A stretch of 64,000 bases of DNA from Vigna angularis. Its lineage: Eukaryota; Streptophyta; Magnoliopsida; Fabales; Fabaceae. The notes beneath the pieces are model-generated. The model searched no databases. It was not told the DNA's origin and saw only the letters and a program-made list of their open reading frames with translations. This document shows positions 34,863 through 46,187 of this stretch, piece after piece (positions within the stretch are counted from its first letter, which is position 1; every line of letters starts with the position of its first letter). The position numbers were made by a program, and so were the translations under genes. Where the stretch lies: NCBI RefSeq assembly GCF_016808095.1, contig NC_068980.1:10772888-10836887 (forward strand). Direction: 5' to 3'.

Positions 34863-37800
34863 CTAAGGACCTCCAGTTTTGGCAGCACCATGTGATGCTG
34901 TGAATGAAACAGTAGACCTATTTTTGTCATAATTCCCTCCCAAATACAACTTTAACCTTTGACCATTTACTTTAAAGCTCCTCTCAGCATGAAGGTCAGA
35001 GATTTCAATTGTTCCAAAGGGAAGAACTTTTTGAACCACAAATGGACCTGACCACCTAGATTTGAGTTTTCCAGGAAACAATTTAAGTCTGGAATTATAC
35101 AATAGAACTTGTTGCCCTGGGGTAAACTCTCTCAGCACAATTTTTTTATCATGCCATTTTTTTGTCCTTTCCTTATAAATCTGGCCATTCTCATAAGCTT
35201 GCAATCTAAATTCATCTAGCTCATCCAATTGAAGCAGCCTTTTCTCACCTGTAGTCTTCAAATCAAAATTTAGCAATTTAATGGCCCAAAATGCTTTATG
35301 CTCAAGTTCCACCGGTAAATGACAAGATTTTCCATACACCAACTGATATGGTGACATTCCAATTGGAGTTTTAAAAGCTGTTCGATAAGCCCAAAGTACA
35401 TCATCTAGTTTCCTTGACCAATCTTTCCTAGATGAGCTTACAATTTTTTTCAAAATTCTTTTCAACTCCCTATTAGAAACTTCCACTTGTCCACTGGTTT
35501 GGGGATGATACGGGGTAGCTATTTTGTGTCTCACACCATATTTGCCCAAAAGTGATGCAAATTGCTTGTTATGGAAATGTAAGCCCCCATCACTAATGAT
35601 TGCTCTTGGTACCCCAAATCTGGAAAAAATTTGTTTCTTGATGAAAGAAATCACCACCTTGGCATCATTTGTTGGTAACGCAGCAGCCTCTACCCACTTA
35701 GATACATAGTCCACAGCAACCAAAATGTATTGGTTTGAGAAAGAGCGTGGAAAGGGCCCCATAAAATCTATTCCCCAAACATCAAAAATCTCCACTTCAA
35801 GTATGTTGTTCATGGGCATCTCATGTCTCTTGGAAATATTGCCAACTCTTTGACATCTATCACAGTGTTTCACAAAACTATGGGCATCTTTAAAAAGGGT
35901 AGGCCAATAAAAGCCACTTTGCAACACTTTAGAAGCTGTTCTCTCAACTGAAAAATGCCCCTCATAATCTGACCCATGACAATGCCAAAGGATGTTCTCA
36001 AATTCATTTTCAGGAACACATCTTCTGATCATACCATCTCCGCATATTTTGAACAAGGGGTCATCCCAAAAATAGCTCTTGGCATCATGCATGAATTTTT
36101 TCTTTTTCTGAAAAGTAAGGTCATTTGGAATTATACCTCCTGCTTTAAAATTAGCAAAATCTGCAAACCATGGCAAGGAAGTAATGGCCATCAACTTTTC
36201 ATCTGGAAACTCCTCTGCAATAGGCTTGATGTCCTTATTCCCTTCTTCAAGCTTCAATCTTGAAAGGTGATCTGCCACCAGATTTTGCTTCCCCTGTTTA
36301 TCTCGGATCTCCAAGTCAAACTCTTGTAATAAGAGAATCCAACGTATTAATCGTGGCTTAGCATCCTGCTTAGCAAATAGATATCTCAAAGCAGCATGAT
36401 CAGTGTAAACAATGACCTTTGACCCAACAAGATAGGATCGAAATTTATCAAATGCAAACACTACTGCAAGCAATTCTTTTTCAGTCGTGGCATAATTCTT
36501 TTGAGCTTCATTTAACACTCGACTTGCATAATATATCACATGAAACACTTTTTCTTTTCTTTGTCCTAATATAGCACCCACAACATAATCACTTGCATCA
36601 CACATCAATTCAAATGGTAAAGACCAATTAGGTGCTGTCATTATAGGAGCAGAAACAAGTTTTTCTTTTATAGTTAAAAATGCTTGCATGCATGCATCAT
36701 CAAACACAAAAGGGGTTTCTTTTTCAAGAAGATTAGTCATAGGCTTTACTATCTTAGAAAAGTCTTTGATAAACCGCCTATAAAAACCTGCATGACCTAA
36801 GAAACTTCTTACCCCTTTTACATTCACTGGAGGAGGTAATTGTTCTATTACTTCCACTTTTGCTTTATCAATCTCAATGCCTTTTTCAGAAATGTGATGA
36901 CCAAGAACAATTCCTTCTCTTACCATAAAATGGCATTTTTCCCAATTTAGCACTAGATTAGTTTCTTGGCATCTTTTTAACACTAAGGTTAAATTAGCTA
37001 AGCAAGAATCAAATGAAGAGCCAAATACAGAAAAGTCATCCATAAAGATCTCAATGCAATTATCAATCAAATCAGAAAAGATGGAAAACATACACCTTTG
37101 AAATGTTGCAGGCGCATTGCAGAGACCGAATGACATTCTCCTATAGGCAAAGACGCCATAGGGACATGTAAATGCTGTCTTTTCTTGATCTTCAGGGGCT
37201 ACTGCTATTTGGTTGTAGCCAGAGTACCCATCTAGAAAACAGTAATATGCATGCCCCGCCAATTTCTCCACCATTTGATCTATGAATGGAAGTGGAAAAT
37301 GGTCCTTTCTTGTGGCTTGATTCAGTCTTCGGTAATCTATGCACATTCGCCACCCTGTGACTTTTCTTGTAGGAATGAGCTCATTGGCTTCATTGATCAC
37401 CACTGTCATTCCTCCTTTCTTGGGTACAACATGAACAGGACTTACCCACTCACTATCAGAAATTGGGTAGATAATTCCTGCATCTGGCAATTTGATTACT
37501 TCTTTCCTTACCACTTCCTTCATAGTCGGATTGAGCCTCCTTTGTGGTTGCCGCACAGGTTTGAAATCCTCTTCCAAATAAATTTTATGCATTTACACAG
37601 TAGGACTAATACCTTGCAAATCATCAATTTTTCACCCAAGGGCAGATTTATACTCCCTCAGCACCCTTAAGAGTTTATCTTCTTCAGTCGAGGAAAGCTC
37701 ATTGCTCATAATTACTCGATTCAGCTTTTGCTCATCAAGGAACATGTATTTAAGGTGAGAAGGGAGTTGTTTCAATTCCACCTTGGACGTTTCTACTCCT

Positions 37801-38000
37801 CCATCTTCACTCTTGTGTAAATCTTCTATTCCTCTAGTGGAATTGAATATTGGCTTCAGCACTTCCAATTGATGAGCACACTTCACCACCTCTTCAACAT
37901 TAATTTCTCTTTTCAATTCCTTTGCTTCCATTCCTGACAGTAGAGTTCTCTCCAATGGATTCTGCTTTACATGGAAATGTATCTCCTCTGCTAATAGCAT
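34863..38000 (-). pseudogene. Athila-like pol: RT, RNase H, integrase
   Basis: The frame starting at 37592 is open for 909 codons. It shows reverse transcriptase with F-M-D-D at residues 183-186, then RNase H with C-D-A-S-D and Y-T-D-H motifs. Next comes the integrase H-x-H-C-C zinc region (…C-H-G…C-D-R-C) and a D-D-E core (I-D-F-M-G-P, I-S-D-G-G, then E). Upstream in the same frame, 38000-37632 encodes the linker between protease and RT. Two stop codons (37632-37634 and just before the methionine at 37592) separate the linker from the RT domain, where relatives have tryptophan and cysteine. The catalytic part itself is intact, but the polyprotein as a whole is broken and gag-protease is absent. 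Confidence 0.88.
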
Positions 38001-38152
38001 ATTTTACCATGATTTCAGTGTCGAATTGAGAGAGAATATCAACTCTTTCTTAGCTTTTTGCCTTGTAAATCCTAGTTTTCATTTAGTTTCTTAAGTGGTT
38101 GCATCTTAAACTTTAATGATTCAATTTCATCACTAATCCCCATTTTTTAGTA

Positions 38153-39388
38153 TGTTTAGGTCATTTACATCCAAGCTTGTATGCCAAACTGAAGAACCGA
38201 AGAACCATATAAGCAAGAATGAAGGTAAAAGAGGAAGTTTTAAGAGAAAAGATAAATGCTGAAGCTGGGTGCGGCTGGCGTGCAGCTGAGCGCCACCTGA
38301 CCAGACTTGCTGTAGCTGAGCGGTACAGCTCTGTGCAGCTAAGCGCCACCTGATCGTGACTTGCTGCCGCTGAGCGGTACAGATTTTCTGTAGCTGAGCG
38401 CCAGCTCTCTGGAATGTTGTCGCTGGTGTGCAGCTAGCGTGCAGCTGAGCGCCAGCTCTCTGGAATGCTGCCGCTGGGGTGCAGCTGGGGTGCAACTGAG
38501 CGGTGGCAATGCTGATGTGGCAAAGTTGGTCTATTTAGGGATGAAACTCGAAGGGCTTTACATCTTTGGCTGCCCAAACACGTTTTCTCTCAATTGGAGC
38601 TCTTGGAGGCAAGCTAGGAGCTGTGGGAACAGTCCTTCTTCAACCTTGGGTCTTCCTCCTTCGTCCATTTCCACCATTGTTGTAAGCTCAAGCTCTCCAT
38701 TCATGGAGAGCTAGTTTCATTCTTGTTGAGGATTGATGTAACCACGGATCTCTTATGTAATTACAGTTGTTTTGAATGATTATATGCATCTTTCATTGAT
38801 TGTTAGTGTTTAATTCCTCTACTTAAAGCTTGTATGAGTAATTCAACCATATCATGATTTTAGGGTTTGCTTGATATTGGGAAATATTGGGTGAATCTAG
38901 AACTGGATTAAACATCTAAAGGAAATTGTATCTAGGGATAGAACTAAGACCTTTGGTTGTCTTGAATCTCAATTCTTAAAGCAGATGAACTTGTTAGGTT
39001 TTCCAAGGGATTGGAGTTTAAGAAGTAAGTCTAGGCTCTCTCTACCAAGGGATTGGGTTTGAGTAAATTAGAAGATTGACATTGGTTAATTAATGAAGAG
39101 GAAGTGATTTTCTATACATAAGAGTGAAGTAGGTGAAATCATCCCCCAACAATATCATTCCATAGCATTTCTAATCTTTCCATTCCTAAGTGTTGGCATT
39201 ATCAAAGATCACTTTTACAATTTATGTTTTATCTTTAATTCAATTGCATGAAAACCACAAAAACATGGAATCATTCTTTAGTCTAAATTAGTTAGATATT
39301 ATACGATTGTCTAGGACACGAGTCTCTTGGGAAACGATATCCGGTTTTATTACTTGAACGATTTGGTACACTTGCCAAAGTCTCAACA
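38153..39388 (+). repeat. 5' LTR of the gag-protease Athila-like element
   Basis: It starts TGTTTAGG and ends TCTCAACA (TGTT...AACA), 1236 bases, five bases before the primer-binding site. The start is inferred from TG, terminal symmetry and the end of the neighbouring pol. Within it, 38270-38515 is an imperfect tandem array built on GCTGAGCGCCA and GCTGAGCGGTACAG, much more GC-rich than the rest. Confidence 0.7.
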
Positions 39389-39394
39389 AGTTTT

Positions 39395-39412
39395 TGGCGC
39401 CGCTGCCGGGGA
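39395..39412 (+). promoter_or_regulatory. Retroelement primer-binding site (tRNA-Asp type)
   Basis: TGGCGCCGCTGCCGGGGA lies just downstream of the LTR end. This is the usual tRNA-Asp complementary sequence of Athila-like elements. Confidence 0.9.
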
Positions 39413-39549
39413 CCCGTGTTAAATTAGACTTTTGTGTTATTTTTAACCGATTTAGACTTTATCTTTTGTGTATAATTTTCTATTTTTTTGTAATTATTAT
39501 CTTTATTTTTGGGCTGACTTGTGGCACGAGTTTGGTTATTTTCTAGTGT

Positions 39550-42165
39550 ATGCAGGGAAACATCCGTATAAGGAGGACTGTGTCATCTAAACCACTCCTT
39601 GTGGATCCTGAGATCGAGAAAACAGCTCGTAGAAACAATAGTGACACAAGGAGACAGCGAGCTCTAAGTCAACAAGCTGCCCCTGAATCTTCATCTTCTT
39701 TCAACAATCAAGAAATAGAATCTTTTGATTCTTCTTCTGTGAACGGGATGGCTGGCGCAGGACCACCTCCAAGGAGAACCATAGGGGACTCAATAACCTA
39801 CACAAGCCCGAGGAATTTCTCAAGCATTGTGAGGCCCACTATGAGTGACAAGCTGGCAGAAATGAAGCCTGCTCTACTCCAGCTCATCAGTTCAAACCAA
39901 TTTTCTGGCCTGGACAATGAAGACCCTCATGCGCACTTGGTCACCTTCTATGAGTTGTGTGGCACTATGGGTGTACAAGGGGAGGATGAAGAAGCATTAT
40001 ACATGAGACTCTTCCCATTCTCTCTAAATGGTAAAGCAAAGACTTGGCTTCAGTCACAGCCTAATCAAAGTCTTTCGAGCTGGGAGGATGTGGAATACAA
40101 ATTTCTAGCACGCTTCTTTCCACCATCAAAGAGCACAGAGGTGAAGGCTGCCATTGCTACTTTCATCCAAGGAGTAGATGAACCACTATGTGAAGCCTGG
40201 GAAAGATTCAAGTCTTTATTGAGAAAGTGTCCCAGTCATGGATTCAGTCTAGAAATGCAAGTGCAAACTTTCTGCAATGGTTTGCAACCTCATACTAAGA
40301 TGATACTAGACGCATCTTTTGGTGGTTCAGTACTATTTAAAATTGCTGATGAAGCCATAGCGGTGATTGAAAATATGGCTTCCACTGATTTGAGGAGCCA
40401 ACATGGGAGAATTCCAGCACAGAGGAGAGGAGTGTATGAACTGAGTGCCCAGGATGCTTTACTTGCACAAAATAAGATTCTGGCCCAACAGCTGGAACTC
40501 CTAACTCAACATATGGACAAACTACCTCAACAGTTGCAAGCAATGCAGGCTCAACCTCAACCACATCATCAAGTAATGAGATGTGATTTCTGTGGAGATA
40601 GCCACCCCAATGGCCATTGTCAAAGTCCTAGTAGTTCCCAACATGAAGAAGTCAACTATATGGGAAATCAAGGACGACAACACTTCTTCAACAATCATTT
40701 CCCTAATCCTTCAAATCAAGGGTGGAGACAAAATCAAGAAGCTTCTAGCAGTAAAAATCCGTATCAACCTGCTCAACATTATCCACCTCAAAATGATCGG
40801 ACTTCAAAGCTAGAAGACACATTGCAGATGTTTATGCAGCAGTCCATCCAAAACCAGAAAAACACTGATGCATCCATAAAGAACCTGGAAGTGCAAGTTG
40901 GTCAATTGGCTAGGCAATTATCAAACCAACAGGGTGGACATTTTACTGCAAATACTCAAGCCAACCCGAAGGAGGAGTGTAATGTAATATTCACAAGAAG
41001 TGGGAAAGAGGTTGGAAGAAAAGAAGAAGAAGAAGAAAAGCCAGAAGAAGAAGATCAGAAAGAAAATGAAGAAGAAGAAGACATGGTTGGAAGAGAAGAA
41101 GAGAATAAAAAGAAAGAAAAAGAGAAAAATCAAAAAGAGAAAGAAATAGTGAAACACCTCCCTTACCCAAAAATCCCATCTACTAAAGGGAAGGAGAAAC
41201 AGTTGGCTCGGTTCAAGCAAATTTTCGATCAACTTAAGATCACCATGCCATTGACCGAAGCACTGCAACAAATTCCTGCTTACGCGAAGTACATGAAGCA
41301 AATCTTGAACAAGAAGAAATATTTAGATGAGGAAACAATTGAAGTACAGGGAAATTGCAGTGCCATCATGCAGAAGACTCTTCCTCCAAAATTTAAAGAT
41401 CCGGGGAGTTTCACCATTCCATGCACTATTGGAAACCAGGAGATAGGTAGAGCTCTCGTTGACTTGGGGGCTAGTATCAATCTGATACCCCTATCTATGC
41501 TTAAGAGGATTGGTGGTCTTGAAGTCAAGCCTACGAGAATGATGCTGCAGCTGGCGGATAGATCCATCAAGTATCCGTATGGTGTCGTGGAAGATGTGGT
41601 GGTCAAAATAGATAAACTCCAATTCCCGGTGGATTTTATAGTTATGGACATAGAAGAAGATGTCGAGATACCACTCATACTTGAAAGATCTTTCATGAAG
41701 ACAGCTAAGGTTGTCATTCATGTGGAAGAAGGAATAGTGAAATTGAAAAACCAAGATGAGGAAGTAACTTTCAACGTCTTTGGAGTTGAGCAGCAAAATC
41801 ATGAAAAAGAGACTAGTATTGAAGCCACTGATGAAATTTTATCAATTACTAGTCTAACAAAGCAAGCTGCCAAGTTAGTCAAGAGGAGCCTCAACTGTTT
41901 ATCCCCAAGAGTAAAGGGAGAGGAAGAAGAAAAGGAAGAAGAACTAGTTCACCAAAATTCTGTGAAAGCAAGCCATGAGCCCAAACATGGCAAACCAGTG
42001 AAATTCAAGAATAGGTTATGGGTCATCAAGAACATCAAGATAAATGGAGTACTTGAGATCGAGGCTCCATATTCTAGGAGAGTCAAGTTGGTGACTAGGA
42101 AATTGCTGAGAGGATGTTGGTGTCATGACAAGAAGAGGCACTCCAACATCAAGAATCAAACTTGA
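39550..42165 (+). CDS. Retrotransposon Gag-protease polyprotein
   Basis: An open 871-codon frame that starts about 140 bases after the primer-binding site. Residues about 100-280 form the plant Retrotrans_gag domain. A compact zinc-knuckle-like C-D-F-C...H-x3-H-C motif follows near residue 345. A glutamine/asparagine-rich part leads to a strongly acidic Glu/Lys run (about 490-540). A retropepsin-like domain has its active site at D-L-G-A-S near residue 638, the variant normal for Athila-like elements. The tail (about 830-871) resembles a segment usually found near the end of pol, so an internal deletion of RT and integrase is likely. It could supply or use particles together with other elements' enzymes. 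Confidence 0.88.
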   Translation: MQGNIRIRRTVSSKPLLVDPEIEKTARRNNSDTRRQRALSQQAAPESSSSFNNQEIESFDSSSVNGMAGAGPPPRRTIGDSITYTSPRNFSSIVRPTMSDKLAEMKPALLQLISSNQFSGLDNEDPHAHLVTFYELCGTMGVQGEDEEALYMRLFPFSLNGKAKTWLQSQPNQSLSSWEDVEYKFLARFFPPSKSTEVKAAIATFIQGVDEPLCEAWERFKSLLRKCPSHGFSLEMQVQTFCNGLQPHTKMILDASFGGSVLFKIADEAIAVIENMASTDLRSQHGRIPAQRRGVYELSAQDALLAQNKILAQQLELLTQHMDKLPQQLQAMQAQPQPHHQVMRCDFCGDSHPNGHCQSPSSSQHEEVNYMGNQGRQHFFNNHFPNPSNQGWRQNQEASSSKNPYQPAQHYPPQNDRTSKLEDTLQMFMQQSIQNQKNTDASIKNLEVQVGQLARQLSNQQGGHFTANTQANPKEECNVIFTRSGKEVGRKEEEEEKPEEEDQKENEEEEDMVGREEENKKKEKEKNQKEKEIVKHLPYPKIPSTKGKEKQLARFKQIFDQLKITMPLTEALQQIPAYAKYMKQILNKKKYLDEETIEVQGNCSAIMQKTLPPKFKDPGSFTIPCTIGNQEIGRALVDLGASINLIPLSMLKRIGGLEVKPTRMMLQLADRSIKYPYGVVEDVVVKIDKLQFPVDFIVMDIEEDVEIPLILERSFMKTAKVVIHVEEGIVKLKNQDEEVTFNVFGVEQQNHEKETSIEATDEILSITSLTKQAAKLVKRSLNCLSPRVKGEEEEKEEELVHQNSVKASHEPKHGKPVKFKNRLWVIKNIKINGVLEIEAPYSRRVKLVTRKLLRGCWCHDKKRHSNIKNQT

Positions 42166-42808
42166 GCTTAATGGTGTCAAGCTAATGACGTTAAACAAGC
42201 GCTTACTGGGAGGCAACCCAGCTTTCAAACTCTTCTTGTGTGTGCTTTTGTTGTTAAAGTGTGTTGTGATTGTTTGAATTTGGATTGATATGCTTTAAGT
42301 GCAATTGAGTTGTTTTGGAAAATGTGATGTTGATTTGGTTGGTAGTTACTAGGGTGTGACCAGTTATATTGTTGTAGTTGTTGAGTTTTGTTGTGATTTG
42401 GTGTGTATTGGAGTGCTTTAGCTTGTTTTGATGTATTCTGGTGTGGTTGAGTATGCTTTGGTATGTTATGATATGTTTAGGTGTGTCTTGTTGCAAAAAT
42501 TTGGTCTTGCCATTTAGAGTTAAGTGCATTGCTTATTGCATTCATGCTTTCAATTCATGCATTTGATTTGTTCCATGGTGGATTATTGATGTTTTTAATG
42601 ATTGGAAACATGAATACTTAGTTTCAAATGTGTTTGAATGTTTAAATTGTCAAAAAGCCAAGACTAAAAGCCTAATTTGTTGCAAAAATAAGCTGTCAGA
42701 CTACCGCTCAGTGGTACCTGCGCGCCATACCAGCAGCGGCCACTTTTCTGCATTTTACTGATATGGCGCTCAGCTGCACAAATCTGTGCCGCTCAGCGAC
42801 GGAGCACC
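42166..42808 (+). other. 3' non-coding region of the gag-protease element
   Basis: It begins with a conserved post-ORF sequence (around AAACAAGCGCTTACTGGGAGG) common after pol in Athila-like elements. It is then TG-rich and low in complexity. At 42690-42805 it holds GGCGCTCAGC-type motifs that are the reverse complement of the LTR array. It continues at 44432-44544 after the CACTA insertion. Confidence 0.65.
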
Positions 42809-44431
42809 CACTACTACAGTTAACGAAAACGGCACCGGTTCTTTTTGTTAATAGACCGCGGTTCTGGAACCGATGCATATACAGACGAGGTAGAAAGTGA
42901 TAAGTTTTTGACCTCGGTTCGGAACCGAGTCAAAAAAAGATACGATTTTGCCCCGGTTCACAGAGAACCGAAGCAGTAGGATTACTTTTTTCTCTGTCCA
43001 GAAGGAACCGATGCAGTAGAGTGGTTATAATTTATTTTTTTGGTTTTGTCTGTGAAAAGGTTATAATTTATTTTTTTTGGTTTTGTCTGTGAAACGTTGT
43101 TTCTCAAGCTTCGAGTTCTCCAGGCAAGCAAGCAAGATATCTTCACTCTCGACAAAGGTCCCCACCACCCAACAACCATTCGGATCACCACCCAACAACC
43201 GTTCGGACCACCACCCAACAACCGTGCCACCTTTACCGGACCACCACAAACCACCACGCGAAGTCTTCTTCTCCAACAACATTCTCCAGAATCATGGCGC
43301 TGTCCAAGGCAACCTGCAAGAAACCAAACCAGAAAATCAAGACGCCGCCGCGACTGCAGATCAGAAAGAAGGGAACCAGAAAAGAAACCATTATCAGACC
43401 ACCACAGAACCACCGGAGAACCAAGACGCCGCTGGGACTCCACCAATCTTCAACACTCCATCCATCGGACCACCACAGAACCACCGCGAGAGCCCTCTCT
43501 CTCCTTCGCGCAACCTGCAATATTTCCCCCAATCTCTTTCTCTCCTTCGCATTGAACCACCGCGACTTCACCAATCTCTCGATCTCCTTCGCACCACAGA
43601 GCACCATCTTTCCCCCAATCTTCACTGTCAATGATACCGTCAGCAAACGCTAAATCAAACTCCCCCAATCTCACTTCGCGCAACCCCGTTCAACCCTAAA
43701 TCAAAGGCAGCAGTGTCGGACGCAGGCGGCAGGGAACCAATGGCGTAACGGCGCAAGGACGAGGCGCGGGCAAGAACAGGAATAGAGGTGACGAGTGTAG
43801 AGGTAACGGCACGGCGAGGCAGACACGGGCATTGGCAGCACAGGAGCGGCGTGGCGAGGAAACTACAGAGGAAGAATGGGATATGAGATTGGGATCGGGG
43901 GAACTTCTTCGTCCCTGAGATTGGCAAGGAGAGGGTTTAATAAAATGTTTAAGAAAGAAGCTTCATTTTGGGGCAGAAAGGAGAAGAACACGGGAAAGGT
44001 ACGGGTTTGGAAAGCATATAAAACCCCCCAGAGGCAATAAAGCACTATATGCTTCCATTAAAAATAGCACCCGATGCCATAAGATGACTTGCCGTGTGGA
44101 AGAAGCGTGTCAGTGATGTGGCAGAGGCTTTATGCCTCGGTTCTGCTGGCACCCGAGGTACTATCAAGTGTGACAGAGGCTTTATGCCTCGGTTTTGCTC
44201 GCACCCGAGGTAGTATCAATTTTTAAAAAGCTGTCAGCCCAAAAGTCTTGGGTTTTAGGCACCGGTTCTGTCTGTAACCGAGATCGTAACGTTATTTTAC
44301 TTCGGTCCTGCATGCAACCGAGGCATATAAGGTTTCCTTATTTTCAAATATGCCACCGCGCTTTGATAGACAGCGGTTTTGTATGAAATGAGGTATATTG
44401 TGCGAGTTTAAAAGAAAATATTGTACTAGTG
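42809..44431. mobile_element. Non-autonomous CACTA element, 1.6 kb
   Basis: The left end is CACTACTACAGTTAACG and the right end, reverse-complemented, is CACTAGTACAATATTTT. The target duplication ACC is at 42806-42808 and 44432-44434. Subterminal repeats contain CCGGTTC and GCCTCGGTT...CCGAGGTA. The left 200 bases correspond to the terminus at 22450. The interior has a 23-base tandem repeat (CACCACCCAACAACC...) three times at 43163-43230 and GC-richer sequence with overlapping open frames on both strands that I cannot assign; they may derive from a host gene. Confidence 0.9.
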
Positions 44432-45314
44432 ACCATAACACCACTTTCCGCTCAGCTGCACAAAACCTGTGCAGCTCAGCTATGGCGCACCAGGACAGCA
44501 CTCCTACTTTCTATGCAATTTGGTTCTGTTTTAAGTGGGGCTTGTGATGAATCATTATTTTCTTCACTTCACTTAGTTTATTGTACTAGAATTAATCAGG
44601 GAATTGCACTTAAAAGTCCAGTATTTTCCCATTTTTTACTATTTGTGCTTAACTTGATCGGAAATTCTTATTTTGATTAATTTGAATTGTCTGAAACTAA
44701 TTATTTACATTACTGAGTGCAGGAAAAATTCTGAATGTATTTTAGGACATTTGGAACAATATTTATTTATACAGTGTATTAATTGGAAGAAGCTACGATA
44801 TTTGGTTCATGAAGTTGAGTTTTGGTTTTGTTGCTGGAAGTAATTGGCAAATAAAATGATGGAGGAAACACATTTTCATTCCTTTCTTCTACAAGTATCA
44901 CGGCATAATGGTTCAAAGCCCCCTTTATCTTTTGTCTTTTGCATTCAATAAAATTTGCCAATGGAAATCATGGTGAAGAATACGGTTTTGACAAGCATTT
45001 GGCTAGGAAACACATGGGGGCCGCCACTAATAGAAAGAAATATTGTTCTCAAGAAAAGTATGACACATGAATGGAAAGGGGCCACATTAGAAATGAATTC
45101 ACGGTTTTGAAGAAAGAAGTTACATGGCCATGTAAGCATTTATCAAATTACATATTGTTAGAATAAAAGTGGGAGCCACCACTTATGGAAAGGCCATCTA
45201 CAAATTAATTTAGCAAAGGACAAAAGAAAGAGCCATCACTTGAAAAATCTGAATTTGTTTCGGCTCTTTCATTCCTTTTAGCATTTCCAAGAGACAATAA
45301 GAAAAGAGAAGGGG

Positions 45315-45818
45315 TGTAAGCAAATCTTTAATTTTCAATTAAATGAAAACAACACACAGGATCTTGAATATTCATGATACTCACAATTCCCACAATACAC
45401 AGTAAAAGAGAACTAACCTGGATCCATTGTGCACTTCTTCCTGTCTCTTCCTGTCAAATGTTCTCTCTCCTCTTACTCCTCCTTAATGCCTTCTTGATGA
45501 TATAGAAGTTGTAGGATGGTTTTCTCTATCAGTTTCTCTTCTTTTCTGAGAACGTTACGTTCTCTATATCTCTTCAGAAACTTAATGTGTCAACAACACT
45601 AAAACTCTTTCCTCTTTTATGATATTTTAATTAAATTTAATAAAATACCAAAATGCCCTTTTAGAGTGAGAAGAGAGGGATTAACTTTAATAACTCTAGA
45701 AGTTAATCCCAATAACTTTAATACCTTAATATTCTAATAATCATCACATTAGAATCCTTACATTAAAGTTATACTTTAAATTACATGAACCAATGTAAAT
45801 TATTAATATAATTTAACA
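45315..45818 (-). repeat. 3' LTR of the copia element
   Basis: TGTAAG...TTTAACA on the plus strand; TGTTA...TTACA when read with the element. It is 504 bases and carries a 9-base segment missing from the other LTR. Confidence 0.93.
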
Positions 45819-46187
45819 TTCTCCCACTTGGTTCATGTGATGACTTGAAGATCTAAAATAAACTTTAAGTGCGCACCATTCATTAGAATTATCAAGTCAT
45901 CATCCTTATATGAATTGAAATAATCGGATCATGGCGGGCAAAAGTCATGATTGACAAGATTCCTTCCATGTATCACATAATCAAAACAACTCAACATAAC
46001 TTTAATCAATCTTATAACTTTCATGTCTCTAAAGGAGACCTATCATGTCACCACAATCAATAATACATGTATATAATTTAATGTGGATAACAATAGAATA
46101 AAGAGAAACATAACTTTAATTGAATTCACAAGTGTCATGACAGTACAAGCATATAACTATACATATCTATATAGATAGATAACAACA

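Larger units (their letters stand above)
30973..38152 (-). mobile_element. Athila-like Ty3/gypsy retrotransposon, 5' part missing
   Basis: Read on the minus strand it has the end of a protease-RT linker, reverse transcriptase, RNase H, integrase, a third ORF, a polypurine tract (about 32258-32272, containing ATGGGG on the minus strand) and a 3' LTR (30973-32257). It is inserted in a CACTA element; the candidate target sequence is CCTGC (30968-30972). The gag end and 5' LTR are not seen because a plus-strand Athila-like LTR starts at 38153. Reverse transcriptase motifs and the extra ORF downstream of integrase match the Athila lineage. Two in-frame stops upstream of the RT show that the copy is not fully intact. 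Confidence 0.85.
38153..44544 (+). mobile_element. Athila-like non-autonomous retrotransposon with gag-protease, 5' part
   Basis: 5' LTR 38153-39388, a primer-binding site complementary to tRNA-Asp type ends, and a long gag-protease ORF (39550-42165) are followed directly by a 3' non-coding region. Reverse transcriptase and integrase are absent. It is interrupted by a 1.6 kb CACTA (42809-44431) and, at 44545, by the LTR of another retrotransposon. Its own 3' LTR is not in the window before that point. It lies head to head with the minus-strand Athila pol and most likely inserted into it; TAGTA (38148-38152) is the candidate target sequence. Confidence 0.75.

Noticed and set aside
34192..34903. 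Plus-strand frames opposite the third ORF
   Set aside because: They are shadows of the proline/serine/arginine-rich N-terminus read on the minus strand.
40921..41301. Phe/Leu-rich minus-strand frame
   Set aside because: It is a shadow of the Glu/Lys-rich run in the gag-protease ORF on the plus strand.
30973..42165. The minus-strand pol and plus-strand gag as one element
   Set aside because: Opposite orientations, and an LTR with primer site lies between them. Two related elements head to head explain it better.
43077..43653. Overlapping frames of 119-185 codons in the 1.6 kb CACTA
   Set aside because: They are repeat-driven (TTTEPP/DHHRTT type) open frames on several frames at once; no family match can be supported.
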